NCBI GenBank assembly: GCA_025463005.1
Contig: JAOAPR010000074.1
Coordinates: 1-64,000, forward strand
Direction: 5' to 3'
DNA from: Bryobacterales bacterium
Lineage (GTDB): Bacteria > Acidobacteriota > Terriglobia > Bryobacterales > Bryobacteraceae
Length of the DNA: 64,000 bases
Part shown: piece by piece, positions 1 to 6,583 of the stretch
Layout of the letters: every line of letters begins with the position of its first letter
Numbering within the stretch: the stretch's first letter is position 1
The notes under the pieces: model-generated
The model's database searches: none
What the model was told of the DNA's origin: nothing
Seen by the model: only the letters and a program-made list of their open reading frames with translations
Translations under genes and position numbers: made by a program

Positions 1-1436
1 CTGAGTAGCAAGTCAGATTCACCTAGGCCTTGTTGAAAATGAATAAGTGAACTCCGAGTCCGGAAATTCTCGGTCAACGTGATCGAAACTCCGATCCCGG
101 CAGTTGATTCCATTTCAGTAAGTTCCAAACGGAGACGTTTTGACTCAGGACTTACAGTACTTTTAGTACTTAAATCGCGAGCCTCTTGCTTATTCAGCCG
201 TCCTAGAGTTTCCCAATATGCAACTGGTAGTTTCTTTTCCCATACTGGAGCCAGCTCTCGGCTTTCCCGCAGGCTAGCTGCTCGATTTGCCTCCAGCGCT
301 AGAAACGCGTCGGAGGCCCAATTCCGGTCCCCGGTGCGCAGCGCCTCACGCGCGGCAGCTTCCACGAAAGAGTTGAATATCTGATGTTGCAGCGCAATGT
401 TGGCGCCGGTTATCAGCGACAGTGCTGCCGGTACCGTTCCGTTCCATTCGCTCGCCTTGTTCAGAGTCGTGCTGAAATCCTCCAGAGCTAATTGAGTCTG
501 GCCGAGCACTTCCCGGATTCGTCCGCGTTGATGCAAAAGCACATACACGGCCGGGCCCGAAGAACCGGCGCCAAGCGCACGTTCGGTAAAGATCTCTGCT
601 TCCGTGGCTCGCCGGTGGCGCTCTTCGCCGCCTGCCTGATCGGCTTGTGCCAACCGTAGAGCGCCCAAGGCCGCGTAGGAATAGTTCAGGTTCTGTGGTG
701 AATGCGATGTTCGCAAACGCAGGGCCTCGCCCAGCGGGGCTTCGGCTTCCTCCAGATCCCCCGCGGCGATCTTTTCATTCCCGAGCAAATCCCACGCCGC
801 GGCTTCCGCTTCTGAATCGCCGGACTGCCGTGCAGCCTCGATCGCATCCTCATACCGCGGCTCTATGTAAAGACGCTCGGTCGGGCTTTCCCGCAAAGCG
901 GTGCGGACGCTCCTCAGCCGCATCAGCAACTGCGCCTTATAACGCGGCGGGGTTCGCCCGCGATCCACGAGATCGACGTGATCCAGGGCCTTCTTCCCCC
1001 GCTCCAGTGCGCTCAGTGCGGAGCTTGCATCGCCCATTCGTTGATAAATCAGCGCCAGGTTTACCGCGATACCCCCCAAAGCGGACCAGTCCCCCGCCTG
1101 CTCGGCCAGCGTGCTCGCCTTGAGGTAGGCTTCGAGCGCCGGCGCATACCGTAGCGAAAGCATGCGCGCGGTTCCCAGGTTGCTCAGATAGCTGATCTGC
1201 GCAGGCCGATTCCCCAGCGTGCTGGCTCGCTGATAGCCCTGTGCATACACAGATTCCAGGCCGGCAAAATCCTCGGCCGCGCGGCGCGCTTGCGCTGTTT
1301 CGATGAGTTCTGTGAAATCTTGGGTCTCCCACCAGGGACCGGAGTCGGACGACCCAGTCCGTATGGCCGACGACGGGCGCGTGGCAGCCATACATACGGT
1401 GAGGACAAGGCCAAGGCCTCGGGAAAAACTGGCCAA
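1..1436 (-). CDS. TPR protein leading into a CHAT domain (partial, cut by window edge)
   Basis: Translating the minus strand from about 1436 to base 1 gives one uninterrupted frame of about 478 codons that runs off the window. It is helical and alanine/leucine-rich with TPR-like repeats (for example the stretches around LSNLGTARML and IAVNLALIYQRMGDASSAL). It then shows a segment typical of the linker before a CHAT domain: ALEANRAASLRES, followed by LPVAYWETLGRL. CHAT domains are caspase-like peptidases, often fused to TPRs, but the His/Cys dyad would lie beyond the edge and cannot be checked. The start is uncertain. TTG at 1436 follows a GTAAGG and begins a hydrophobic N-terminus; ATG at 1391 is the alternative. 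The gene lies 145 bp downstream of an ECF sigma/anti-sigma pair on the same strand, so it is probably the third gene of that unit. The last 250 bases are AT-richer than the rest. Confidence 0.72.
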   Translation of the reverse strand, partial: MASFSRGLGLVLTVCMAATRPSSAIRTGSSDSGPWWETQDFTELIETAQARRAAEDFAGLESVYAQGYQRASTLGNRPAQISYLSNLGTARMLSLRYAPALEAYLKASTLAEQAGDWSALGGIAVNLALIYQRMGDASSALSALERGKKALDHVDLVDRGRTPPRYKAQLLMRLRSVRTALRESPTERLYIEPRYEDAIEAARQSGDSEAEAAAWDLLGNEKIAAGDLEEAEAPLGEALRLRTSHSPQNLNYSYAALGALRLAQADQAGGEERHRRATEAEIFTERALGAGSSGPAVYVLLHQRGRIREVLGQTQLALEDFSTTLNKASEWNGTVPAALSLITGANIALQHQIFNSFVEAAAREALRTGDRNWASDAFLALEANRAASLRESRELAPVWEKKLPVAYWETLGRLNKQEARDLSTKSTVSPESKRLRLELTEMESTAGIGVSITLTENFRTRSSLIHFQQGLGESDLLL

Positions 1437-1581
1437 TGCAACCTCGAACCTTACTTCTTGGCAGTTAGATACTAGCAGGAATTGGACACATGTCCAAGCG
1501 AAATGTCTTACTTATGGGCTAGGTACTGATCGCGGCAGGCTTGTTTTTTATGCGTATTCCCAAAATATGCGCGTATTTCTC

Positions 1582-2304
1582 TCAAAATCCCGCTGTAAAG
1601 AGAATATCCGAGGTGGGTGCTGGAGAACCCGATTCGGGCTCTACCGTTACGGCCAGAGTCACATTTGGATCCACTGCGCCCTGCAGAATGTGCATAGCTG
1701 TGCCCTGCGGCCCGGATCGGAACAGACCGGCGGGGCGGGGCGTGCCCCCTTTTGGGATTACCCACATTTCATATGCTCTGCCTGTCGGCAGCGCCGGCAA
1801 GTTCGAAGCTATCAATAAAACTCCCATGCGAGGATTCAGGAAGAAATTGCCCCGCGGCGGCGCAGGCTGGCCCTGGCCGAAATTTACTTGTCTTGTCTCG
1901 GGCTGATTCAGGAAGCTGAACGCCTGCTCCAGGCGGTCGCGATCAGCCAGAGTTTGTTGCAGGGCGCGGCGCGCTTCCGTCAACTCCCTATCCGCAATTC
2001 GCTTCTCCAGGCTGAGCCACATCGCTACGATCAGCGCACAGGCGGCCGCTAGAGCCGCGACCCATCCCCAGCCGGCGCGCTCGATCCCCACCGACGCCAT
2101 CACTCGCCGTCGGAGCCGGGAAGGAGGCACTACCTGCTGGGTCTGGCTCAGAATCACCGCGTTTACTCCCAGGGCATCCTTGTAATGCTTCTGGCAGACG
2201 GCGCAATTCCGTCCAAGATGTTCGTCGATTTCGCGCTTCTCCTCGCCATCGAGCAGTCCCAGGGTGTAGAGTTCGTAACTGTCGCGCAGGTCCTCGCAGG
2301 TCAT
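1582..2304 (-). CDS. Anti-sigma factor, zinc-finger N-terminus and RskA-type C-terminal domain
   Basis: A 240-residue protein whose start overlaps the upstream sigma-factor gene by 4 bp (ATGA), so it is almost certainly its cognate anti-sigma factor. Residues 1-40 hold a zinc-finger-like His29-x4-Cys34-x2-Cys37. The spacing is one residue longer than the canonical HX3CX2C, so metal binding is not assured. A single membrane helix lies at about 78-98 (WVAALAAACALIVAMWLSL). A coiled stretch follows, then a C-terminal domain with the RskA signature (MGVLLIASNLPALPTGRAYE, then MWVI). In this family the cytoplasmic N-terminus holds the sigma factor at the membrane until the outer part senses a signal, usually through proteolysis. 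The signal here is unknown. Confidence 0.85.
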   Translation of the reverse strand: MTCEDLRDSYELYTLGLLDGEEKREIDEHLGRNCAVCQKHYKDALGVNAVILSQTQQVVPPSRLRRRVMASVGIERAGWGWVAALAAACALIVAMWLSLEKRIADRELTEARRALQQTLADRDRLEQAFSFLNQPETRQVNFGQGQPAPPRGNFFLNPRMGVLLIASNLPALPTGRAYEMWVIPKGGTPRPAGLFRSGPQGTAMHILQGAVDPNVTLAVTVEPESGSPAPTSDILFTAGF

Positions 2305-2915
2305 ACGGTGGCCGCCTCCGTCAGTTGTTCCCGCAAGACCTTGAGTGCCGATCGTACCCAGGTTTTGACCGTTCCCAACGGCTGCTGCATGCGCTCAGCC
2401 ATCTCGGTTTGCGAAAGCCCCTCGTAGTAGGCCAGCTCCACGACCGTTTTTTGATTGGGGGTCAGCTTCTCAAATGCGTTCTTGAGCCGCCGCGCGCGAT
2501 CCAGCGACAGCGCGCGATCCTCGAAATCGCAAAAATGGGCGGGATGCTCCAGCCGGTCGAGCTCGAGCAACCCGGCCGACATCCGCGCGTCGGTGGAACG
2601 CAGATAATCGATTGCCCGGTTGCGTGCGACCGTCAGCACCCACGGCCCGAGCGCCCCACGCTCCTGATCGAACGCCTGCATCCGGTTCCACACCCGCAGG
2701 AAGGTTTCCTGCACCAGGTCCTCTGCGGCGGCGGAGTTGCGCACCATTCGCATGATCAGCGAGTACACCAATCGGCCATAGCGGTCATAGAGTTCCCGCA
2801 TCGCGCTGGCATCCCGCGCCCGAAGACGGCGAGCCAGATCGCCGTCGTCCTTGAAACGAAGCGCCACCTGCAGAAGTACCAGGGCCAGGGAAACCGGAAT
2901 AAGTCGGGCCAGCAT
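2301..2915 (-). CDS. ECF RNA polymerase sigma factor, SigK-like
   Basis: A 204-residue group IV sigma-70. Region 2 is visible around residues 40-100 (AMRELYDRYGRLVYSL, then AAAEDLVQETFLRVW). Region 4 is a helix-turn-helix around 150-195 (LTPNQKTVVELAYYEGLSQT and PLGTVKTWVRSAL). It is followed by its anti-sigma gene with a 4-bp overlap. Oddity: the annotated ATG gives a hydrophobic 20-residue N-terminus (MLARLIPVSLALVLLQVAL) not usual in ECF factors. The conserved part begins near residue 24, so the true start may be further in, although no stronger start is obvious. Upstream is a palindrome and a perfect TATAAT, which could give the pair its own promoter. Confidence 0.93.
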   Translation of the reverse strand: MLARLIPVSLALVLLQVALRFKDDGDLARRLRARDASAMRELYDRYGRLVYSLIMRMVRNSAAAEDLVQETFLRVWNRMQAFDQERGALGPWVLTVARNRAIDYLRSTDARMSAGLLELDRLEHPAHFCDFEDRALSLDRARRLKNAFEKLTPNQKTVVELAYYEGLSQTEMAERMQQPLGTVKTWVRSALKVLREQLTEAATV

Positions 2916-2935
2916 TAACCTTATAACTGCAAATA

Positions 2936-2973
2936 CGTTGGGCGCCGTCCAACGGATTCAACTGGGGATTATA
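2936..2973 (-). promoter_or_regulatory. Candidate promoter and operator upstream of the ECF sigma gene
   Basis: Read on the minus strand, a TATAAT (2973-2968) overlaps the stop codon of the membrane-protein gene. It is followed by the inverted repeat CGTTGG-n7-CCAACG (2954-2936), placed where a repressor or activator could act on the sigma gene. No convincing -35 box is seen 17 bases upstream, so activity is an inference. Confidence 0.35.
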
Positions 2974-3454
2974 CCCTAGCCCGTGCTGCTTCCACGCCAG
3001 CTTCCGAGCTCGCACCGCGATGGGCTGCTTCCGCGCGTGCCCGCAACACCCGCTGTAGCTGCTCGATGCCTTCAGCGTCGCCTCGCCAGATGATTCTTAT
3101 GATCCGCATCTTTAATTTCGGATAGCACGGCAGAGAGATTTCCGGCATGGTGATCGCGTATACCCGGGACATCATCGCGCTGGCCAGACCTACGCCGCAG
3201 CCGTACAACGGGATCATTTCGATCCCCCGTACCATCGTCACCCAGCCGAACAGCGACAGCATGGAAACCAGCGTCGCCAGCCCAAAAACCACCGGCCATC
3301 TCGCGGCGCCCATCATCACAATCCGGCCGACTGCCTGGTACCCAATAATCGTTACGAAACCAATCATCATCGGCCATGCGTACAACCAGAATCCCTGGTG
3401 CAGATGGAACAGTAATGCTCCCAGAGGCGAGATGACTAACGAGTGGTCGATCAT
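2969..3454 (-). CDS. Small membrane protein with three predicted helices, partner of the thioredoxin-like protein
   Basis: 161 residues with three hydrophobic segments, about 22-48, 53-75 and 79-100, then a basic, mostly hydrophilic C-terminal tail. I do not recognise the family. Its start overlaps the stop of the thioredoxin-like gene by 4 bp (3454/3451), which argues for coupled translation and a shared job. Pairs of a thioredoxin-like protein and a small polytopic membrane protein are known in redox systems such as MauD/MauE, but no sequence signature here proves that relation. Two cysteines are present (Cys86 in the third helix, Cys110 just after it). They are too far apart for a CxxC. 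Confidence 0.7.
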   Translation of the reverse strand: MIDHSLVISPLGALLFHLHQGFWLYAWPMMIGFVTIIGYQAVGRIVMMGAARWPVVFGLATLVSMLSLFGWVTMVRGIEMIPLYGCGVGLASAMMSRVYAITMPEISLPCYPKLKMRIIRIIWRGDAEGIEQLQRVLRARAEAAHRGASSEAGVEAARARV

Positions 3455-3960
3455 TGTCCCGCCTCCGCTCTAAATATGGCATTCAGCAGGTCGCGCAGGT
3501 ACTCTGGCGTTTGCAGCAGGGGACTTCCGAGGCGTTCGCTTTGTGCCCGAATCATTCCCCTCCGGTCGATCGCCACCACTTGCGGCGTTCCCACGCGCGC
3601 TCCGGCGGCGACCCCCAGGAAGGCGTGCACTGCGTCACTGCTAGTCGATCCTACGGGAAACGTTAATCCGAAACGCTTGGTGAACGCCGTCGTATCCGCT
3701 GCGTCGTCAAAGGCCGTTTCGGCCACTTGCAGCCTGCCGGCAAACTCGTGCGAGAGCTGCTCGAACACCAGCGAGGCCCTTTGGCAATGCGCGCACTGGG
3801 TGGAAATGAATGCCAATAGCACCACGCGCCCCCGGTAACTCGACAGCATCGTTGTCTTGCCGGAAGCTTCGACGATTCTCAACTCCGGCGCCGGCCGGGG
3901 CACCGGTCCCTGTGCCTGCAATAGCAGGCCGCCGGCTAACACAACGAGCATCAGCTTCAT
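3451..3960 (-). CDS. Exported thioredoxin-fold protein, TlpA/AhpC-TSA type
   Basis: 169 residues. An N-terminal hydrophobic signal (MKLMLVVLAGGLLLQAQ) is followed by a thioredoxin fold with active site Cys56-Ala-His-Cys59 preceded by LLAFISTQ, and a probable cis-proline in VGTPQVVAID. CAHC is an unusual dipeptide for a TlpA protein but resembles DsbA/TlpA-like CxHC sites. The start is fixed by an excellent GGAGGAACGCA ribosome site ahead of ATG 3960. A longer reading frame reaching to 4308 only exists because the 78-bp repeats upstream are a multiple of three. The gene overlaps the Cys-rich mini-protein upstream (ATGA) and the membrane protein downstream (4 bp). This context suggests it oxidises, reduces or isomerises the cysteines of the mini-protein. 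Confidence 0.85.
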   Translation of the reverse strand: MKLMLVVLAGGLLLQAQGPVPRPAPELRIVEASGKTTMLSSYRGRVVLLAFISTQCAHCQRASLVFEQLSHEFAGRLQVAETAFDDAADTTAFTKRFGLTFPVGSTSSDAVHAFLGVAAGARVGTPQVVAIDRRGMIRAQSERLGSPLLQTPEYLRDLLNAIFRAEAGQ

Positions 3961-4109
3961 TGCGTTCCTCCGGGGCAGCACAGGACGTAACCGAAGCCGG
4001 CCTCGCCGCAGTAGTGATAATCGCCATTGAAGAATACCTGGCAGGCTTGCTCCAGACTGGCGTTGGAATCGGCTACCACGATGACTGGTTCTTGTTCGCA
4101 GAGTTCCAC
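3957..4109 (-). CDS. Cys-rich 50-residue mini-protein, copy 1 (GTG start)
   Basis: A 50-codon gene starting with GTG at 4109, preceded by GAAGGAGG at ideal distance. The in-frame stop just upstream (TGA) leaves GTG as the only start. Cysteines are at positions 4, 23, 34, 44 and 45. The second half reads ACQVFFNGDYHYCG, then GYVLCCPGGTQ. It is clearly related to the second mini-protein at 4425-4577. Both have exactly 50 residues and share C-x(9-10)-C-G-x-A and a C-C-P near the end. There is no signal peptide, but the acidic N-terminal half (MELCEQEPVIVV) could be a leader. Its stop overlaps the start of the thioredoxin-like gene. Function is unknown. Candidates are a modified-peptide precursor, a secreted disulfide-rich peptide or a small redox partner. 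Confidence 0.7.
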   Translation of the reverse strand: MELCEQEPVIVVADSNASLEQACQVFFNGDYHYCGEAGFGYVLCCPGGTQ

Positions 4110-4140
4110 ATTCCTCCTTCAACCATCTCTCCGCAACATC

Positions 4141-4374
4141 ATCAAAGCGCAAAGGGAGCGGCGCGCACCCTAAACGACAAAAGGAACTGATCGCGCCGCG
4201 ATCCGTTTTGCGCGATTCATCAAAGCGCAAAGGGAGCGGCGCGCACCTTAAACGACAAAAGGAACCGCTCGCGCCGCTATCCGTTTTGCGCGATTCATCA
4301 AAGCGCAAAGGGCGCGGCGCGCACCTTAAGCGACAAAAGGAACCGCTCGCGCCGCTATCCGTTTTGCGCGATTC
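4141..4374. repeat. Three tandem 78-bp palindromic repeats (family A)
   Basis: Units begin at 4141, 4219 and 4297 with exact 78-bp spacing and a few substitutions each. Within each unit a left arm beginning GCGCAAAGGG and rich in GCGGCGCG is mirrored by a right arm TCGCGCCGC...CCGTTTTGCGC, so each unit can fold into an imperfect hairpin in DNA or RNA. The array fills most of the 315-bp gap between the two mini-protein genes. A diverged single copy lies at 32584-32660. There are no spacers, so it is not a CRISPR array, and no transposase is present. It resembles a REP/BIME-type element. Confidence 0.9.
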
Positions 4375-4385
4375 ATCAAGAAGCT

Positions 4386-4408
4386 GCGGCGGCTAACAGG
4401 GCCGCCGC
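4386..4408 (-). terminator. GC-rich hairpin just after mini-protein copy 2
   Basis: A perfect 8-bp stem GCGGCGGC/GCCGCCGC with a 7-base loop lies 17 bases past the stop of the 4425-4577 gene. There is no clean T-run behind it on the minus strand. It is therefore more likely an attenuator or a 3'-end stabiliser than a full terminator, and could make copy 2 more abundant than the genes beyond the repeats. Confidence 0.4.
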
Positions 4409-4424
4409 AAGTTGTACGCCCGGG

Positions 4425-4577
4425 CTAGTAAGGGCAGCAGGCCACTAGGAACCCGCCGTCCTGGTACGCAGAACCGCACGCGTAATAGTTCCCGTACGCT
4501 TGCGCGCAAGCGGCGTCTTCGTCCGCTCCGCTCCAGCCAGTACCAGGCAGCCAAACCACCGTTCCAGGATCTTCCAT
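4425..4577 (-). CDS. Cys-rich 50-residue mini-protein, copy 2
   Basis: A 50-codon gene. ATG at 4577 lies 8 bases after GAAGGAGG, the same ribosome site as copy 1. A longer reading to 4610 adds 11 codons without a better site. Residues 1-21 are acidic and glycine-rich (MEDPGTVVWLPGTGW). The rest carries Cys24, Cys34, Cys47 and Cys48 with tyrosines between (AYGNYYACGSAYQDGGF), ending CCPY. The three Cys positions and the CCP match copy 1. It is the first gene of the minus-strand block, divergent from the GAF gene at 4740. Function is unknown; see copy 1 for alternatives. Confidence 0.72.
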   Translation of the reverse strand: MEDPGTVVWLPGTGWSGADEDAACAQAYGNYYACGSAYQDGGFLVACCPY

Positions 4578-4739
4578 CAGAAAACCCTCCTTCGTCCTTG
4601 TATGTCCCATGGCCTATGCCGGTCACCCGCAGCGTGCATCGCCAAGCTACGGAGGAATTGGGTGAATCGCGTTTATGCCGGACGTGAGTAAAGTGGTTTG
4701 AGCTCGGGTTTATGAAGGATCTGGCATAATAAGGGCACT

Positions 4740-5327
4740 GTGTCACGGGTGAAGGAACTCGAATCGCGGCTGGACCACACCGAGCATCAGCTCCGGCTGC
4801 TGCAGAAGATCAGCCGCTTCATGGTCCGCGAAATGAACCTCGGCGTCGCCTTGCAGGAAGTGGTTTCCCTGGTGGTCGAATTTATGGAGTGCGACTCCTG
4901 TCTGCTATACCTGCTGCAGGCCCAGGAACTGGTGCTGTGCGCTTCTAACAATCCACACCCCGACACGATCGGCAAAGTACGCCTCCACTTCGGCGAGGGC
5001 CTCACCGGCTGGGTAGCTCGCGAGCGGCGCTTACTGGCTATCTCCCGGGAAGCCTATGGCGATCCCCGTTTCAAGCTTTTCACCAATTTACCGGAAGACT
5101 CCTACGAGGCGTTTCTATCGGCTCCGGTGATCGTGCGCGATCGCGTGGCTGGCGTCATCAATGTGCAGCATCGCGAAACGCATTTTCATTCGGGCGGCGA
5201 AATGGAGCTGCTCACCACCGTGGGCGAGCAGATCGGATGCCTGGTTGCGCTAGCCCAAAGCGATCTCAAGCCGCTCGATACGGCCCAGGTTCTAGATCTG
5301 GTTATGAGTCCGGCCCGCCGCGGTTGA
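4740..5327 (+). CDS. GAF-domain protein
   Basis: 195 residues from GTG 4740. An N-terminal helix that could form a coiled coil (ELESRLDHTEHQLRLLQKI) leads into one GAF domain at about 25-165. Marks of the fold are DSCLLYLL, VRLHFGEGLTGWVA and APVIVRDRVAGVINVQHR. No catalytic output domain follows, so it is a stand-alone sensor or adaptor, or it works with a partner encoded elsewhere. GAF domains bind small ligands, but no haem or chromophore cysteine is evident. The gene is divergent from the mini-protein block, with 162 bp between them. Confidence 0.85.
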   Translation: MSRVKELESRLDHTEHQLRLLQKISRFMVREMNLGVALQEVVSLVVEFMECDSCLLYLLQAQELVLCASNNPHPDTIGKVRLHFGEGLTGWVARERRLLAISREAYGDPRFKLFTNLPEDSYEAFLSAPVIVRDRVAGVINVQHRETHFHSGGEMELLTTVGEQIGCLVALAQSDLKPLDTAQVLDLVMSPARRG

Positions 5328-6129
5328 GACTTAGAAACAGAACCCCCACAGCTTGTTTTATACACAAGCCATCCACACCGTGTGCCATCTAAGCTAAACA
5401 TTCCAGGCTATTTATTTCCTGAGGAAAGCGTTATTTTGTTATTGACGGCAAACCTGCTGCGGGAGCATGATGAATGTGGTTCCAAGAGGTTCGAAGGACA
5501 GCGAGCCTGGCAGGAAGTAGCGGATCTGGAACGATGATCCGCAGCGCGAGTGATTAACCTAAAAATTGTTGCAGCGCTGCGGGGAGCGAAGGAAGATCGG
5601 GCAACCTGCAAGGGTAAGTTTTATGATTCGGAGTTGGGCCGAGGGCTTTGATCCCGAGGGATCGAGAGATCCCGGAGGGGAGCCGACGCTCAGAGACGAA
5701 TCATAAGTCCTGAGATTGGATCTGGCAACGGGTTCCGTATGTTGATCGTGCCCCGCGAGGTCACAAAAGGCCGACTGGGGGCGGGAGTGCGGTACCGAAC
5801 GGGTCGGATCAGATCTGAGGATCGTTTCGAAGATGCAGGCCAGGAACGTTGACGCAGTTACGGGGATCGGTCGCGAGGCCAGTCGTCGGTGCTGTAGAGC
5901 GAAAGGTCGCATCGAGAAACGGACTTCTACCGGAATGGTAAGCAGACGCGCACCTGCGCACTGATCCGCAGTTGGCTAAAACCAGCAGCGGGGAGCAAGG
6001 GGCTCACGTCTCACCAGTTCGGATGCCACGTTCTGACCGTGCATGCCGGTCGGAGAGCAAGCTGCCGGAAGGTCACTTGGAACCATTTTTTATCCCGCCC
6101 GCCCCACCGCACGCTTAGCGTGCGGCCAG
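5328..6129. other. 802-bp stretch without a gene, with several perfect stems (possible structured RNA)
   Basis: No reading frame here has coding character. Several stems stand out. GCGGATC (5520-5526) pairs with GATCCGC (5536-5542). TTATGATTCG (5621-5630) pairs with CGAATCATAA (5697-5706), enclosing a GGGATC-GAGA-GATCCC tetraloop hairpin (5658-5673). GATCC at 5650-5654 can compete for the same GGATC. No match to the signature bases of RNase P RNA, tmRNA or 6S RNA was found by eye. It could be a structured non-coding RNA, a long 3' or 5' region, or a decayed gene. The strand is not determined. Confidence 0.35.
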
Positions 6130-6573
6130 TTATGGCATCTGTTCCCCAGACTCCTCTACGGGCGGGGTTTGTCCAGCCAGCATGGCGCTCTCCTGATCTT
6201 GCGTTTGCGGAGTTGCTTCGGCGCGAGTGTGGTGACGCCAGGCGAAATTTTCCTTCCGGCCTTTGAAGCTGGCGAAATTGCAGCGGCAGGCCGGGCAGCG
6301 GTGAGGAGTGGCCCCCAGGCGCAGCAGGAAACGAATCCAGCGCGGCGTGTTGTAGTGATGTTCCGTCCATTTGGTCAATTCCTGACGGTAGCAGCGCGGA
6401 CAACGCGCGAATCTCCAGGATCCGTTCGCCCACACGCTGGTTTCCCATCGGTCATTGCAGCGGCGGCAGCGAAGCTGCGAAACGCCCACTAAACTTTTCA
6501 GGAATTCGCCCAGCCCATGCGAAGACGCGACCCGCACGTCCCGCGTCCCGCAGTTTGGACAGGTCAGTTGCAT
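6130..6573 (-). CDS. Zinc-ribbon protein of unknown function
   Basis: 147 residues with two Cys4 zinc-ribbon candidates: CPNC at 5-8 with CRRC at 36-39, and CPRC at 57-60 with CPAC at 92-95 (plus Cys97). The last 40 residues are acidic and probably disordered. There is no membrane segment or signal peptide. It lies 10 bp after the aminotransferase gene on the same strand and closes that operon. Such proteins may bind nucleic acid or protein, but nothing here shows which. Confidence 0.7.
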   Translation of the reverse strand: MQLTCPNCGTRDVRVASSHGLGEFLKSLVGVSQLRCRRCNDRWETSVWANGSWRFARCPRCYRQELTKWTEHHYNTPRWIRFLLRLGATPHRCPACRCNFASFKGRKENFAWRHHTRAEATPQTQDQESAMLAGQTPPVEESGEQMP

Positions 6574-6583
6574 GGGAAGGACC

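Noticed and set aside
2325-2918. Antisense frame over the ECF sigma gene (197 codons) and many similar antisense frames
   Set aside because: They are typical high-GC mirror frames: they copy the codon positions of the real gene and show no domain.
3451-4308. A 285-codon minus-strand frame extending the thioredoxin-like gene upstream through the repeats
   Set aside because: The extension exists only because the 78-bp repeats keep frame. The gene has an excellent ribosome site and signal peptide at 3960, and the upstream DNA codes for the mini-protein in another frame.
4141-4374. Possible CRISPR array
   Set aside because: The units are directly tandem with no unique spacers, are 78 bp long, and no cas gene is present.
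5559-5912. Minus-strand frame of 117 codons in the non-coding stretch
   Set aside because: Ser/Arg/Pro-rich composition without domain character, no ribosome site, and it runs across the perfect stems.
5328-6129. RNase P RNA, tmRNA or 6S RNA
   Set aside because: The conserved core bases of these RNAs (for example the GAGGAAAGUCC start of RNase P) are not found. Only generic stems are seen.
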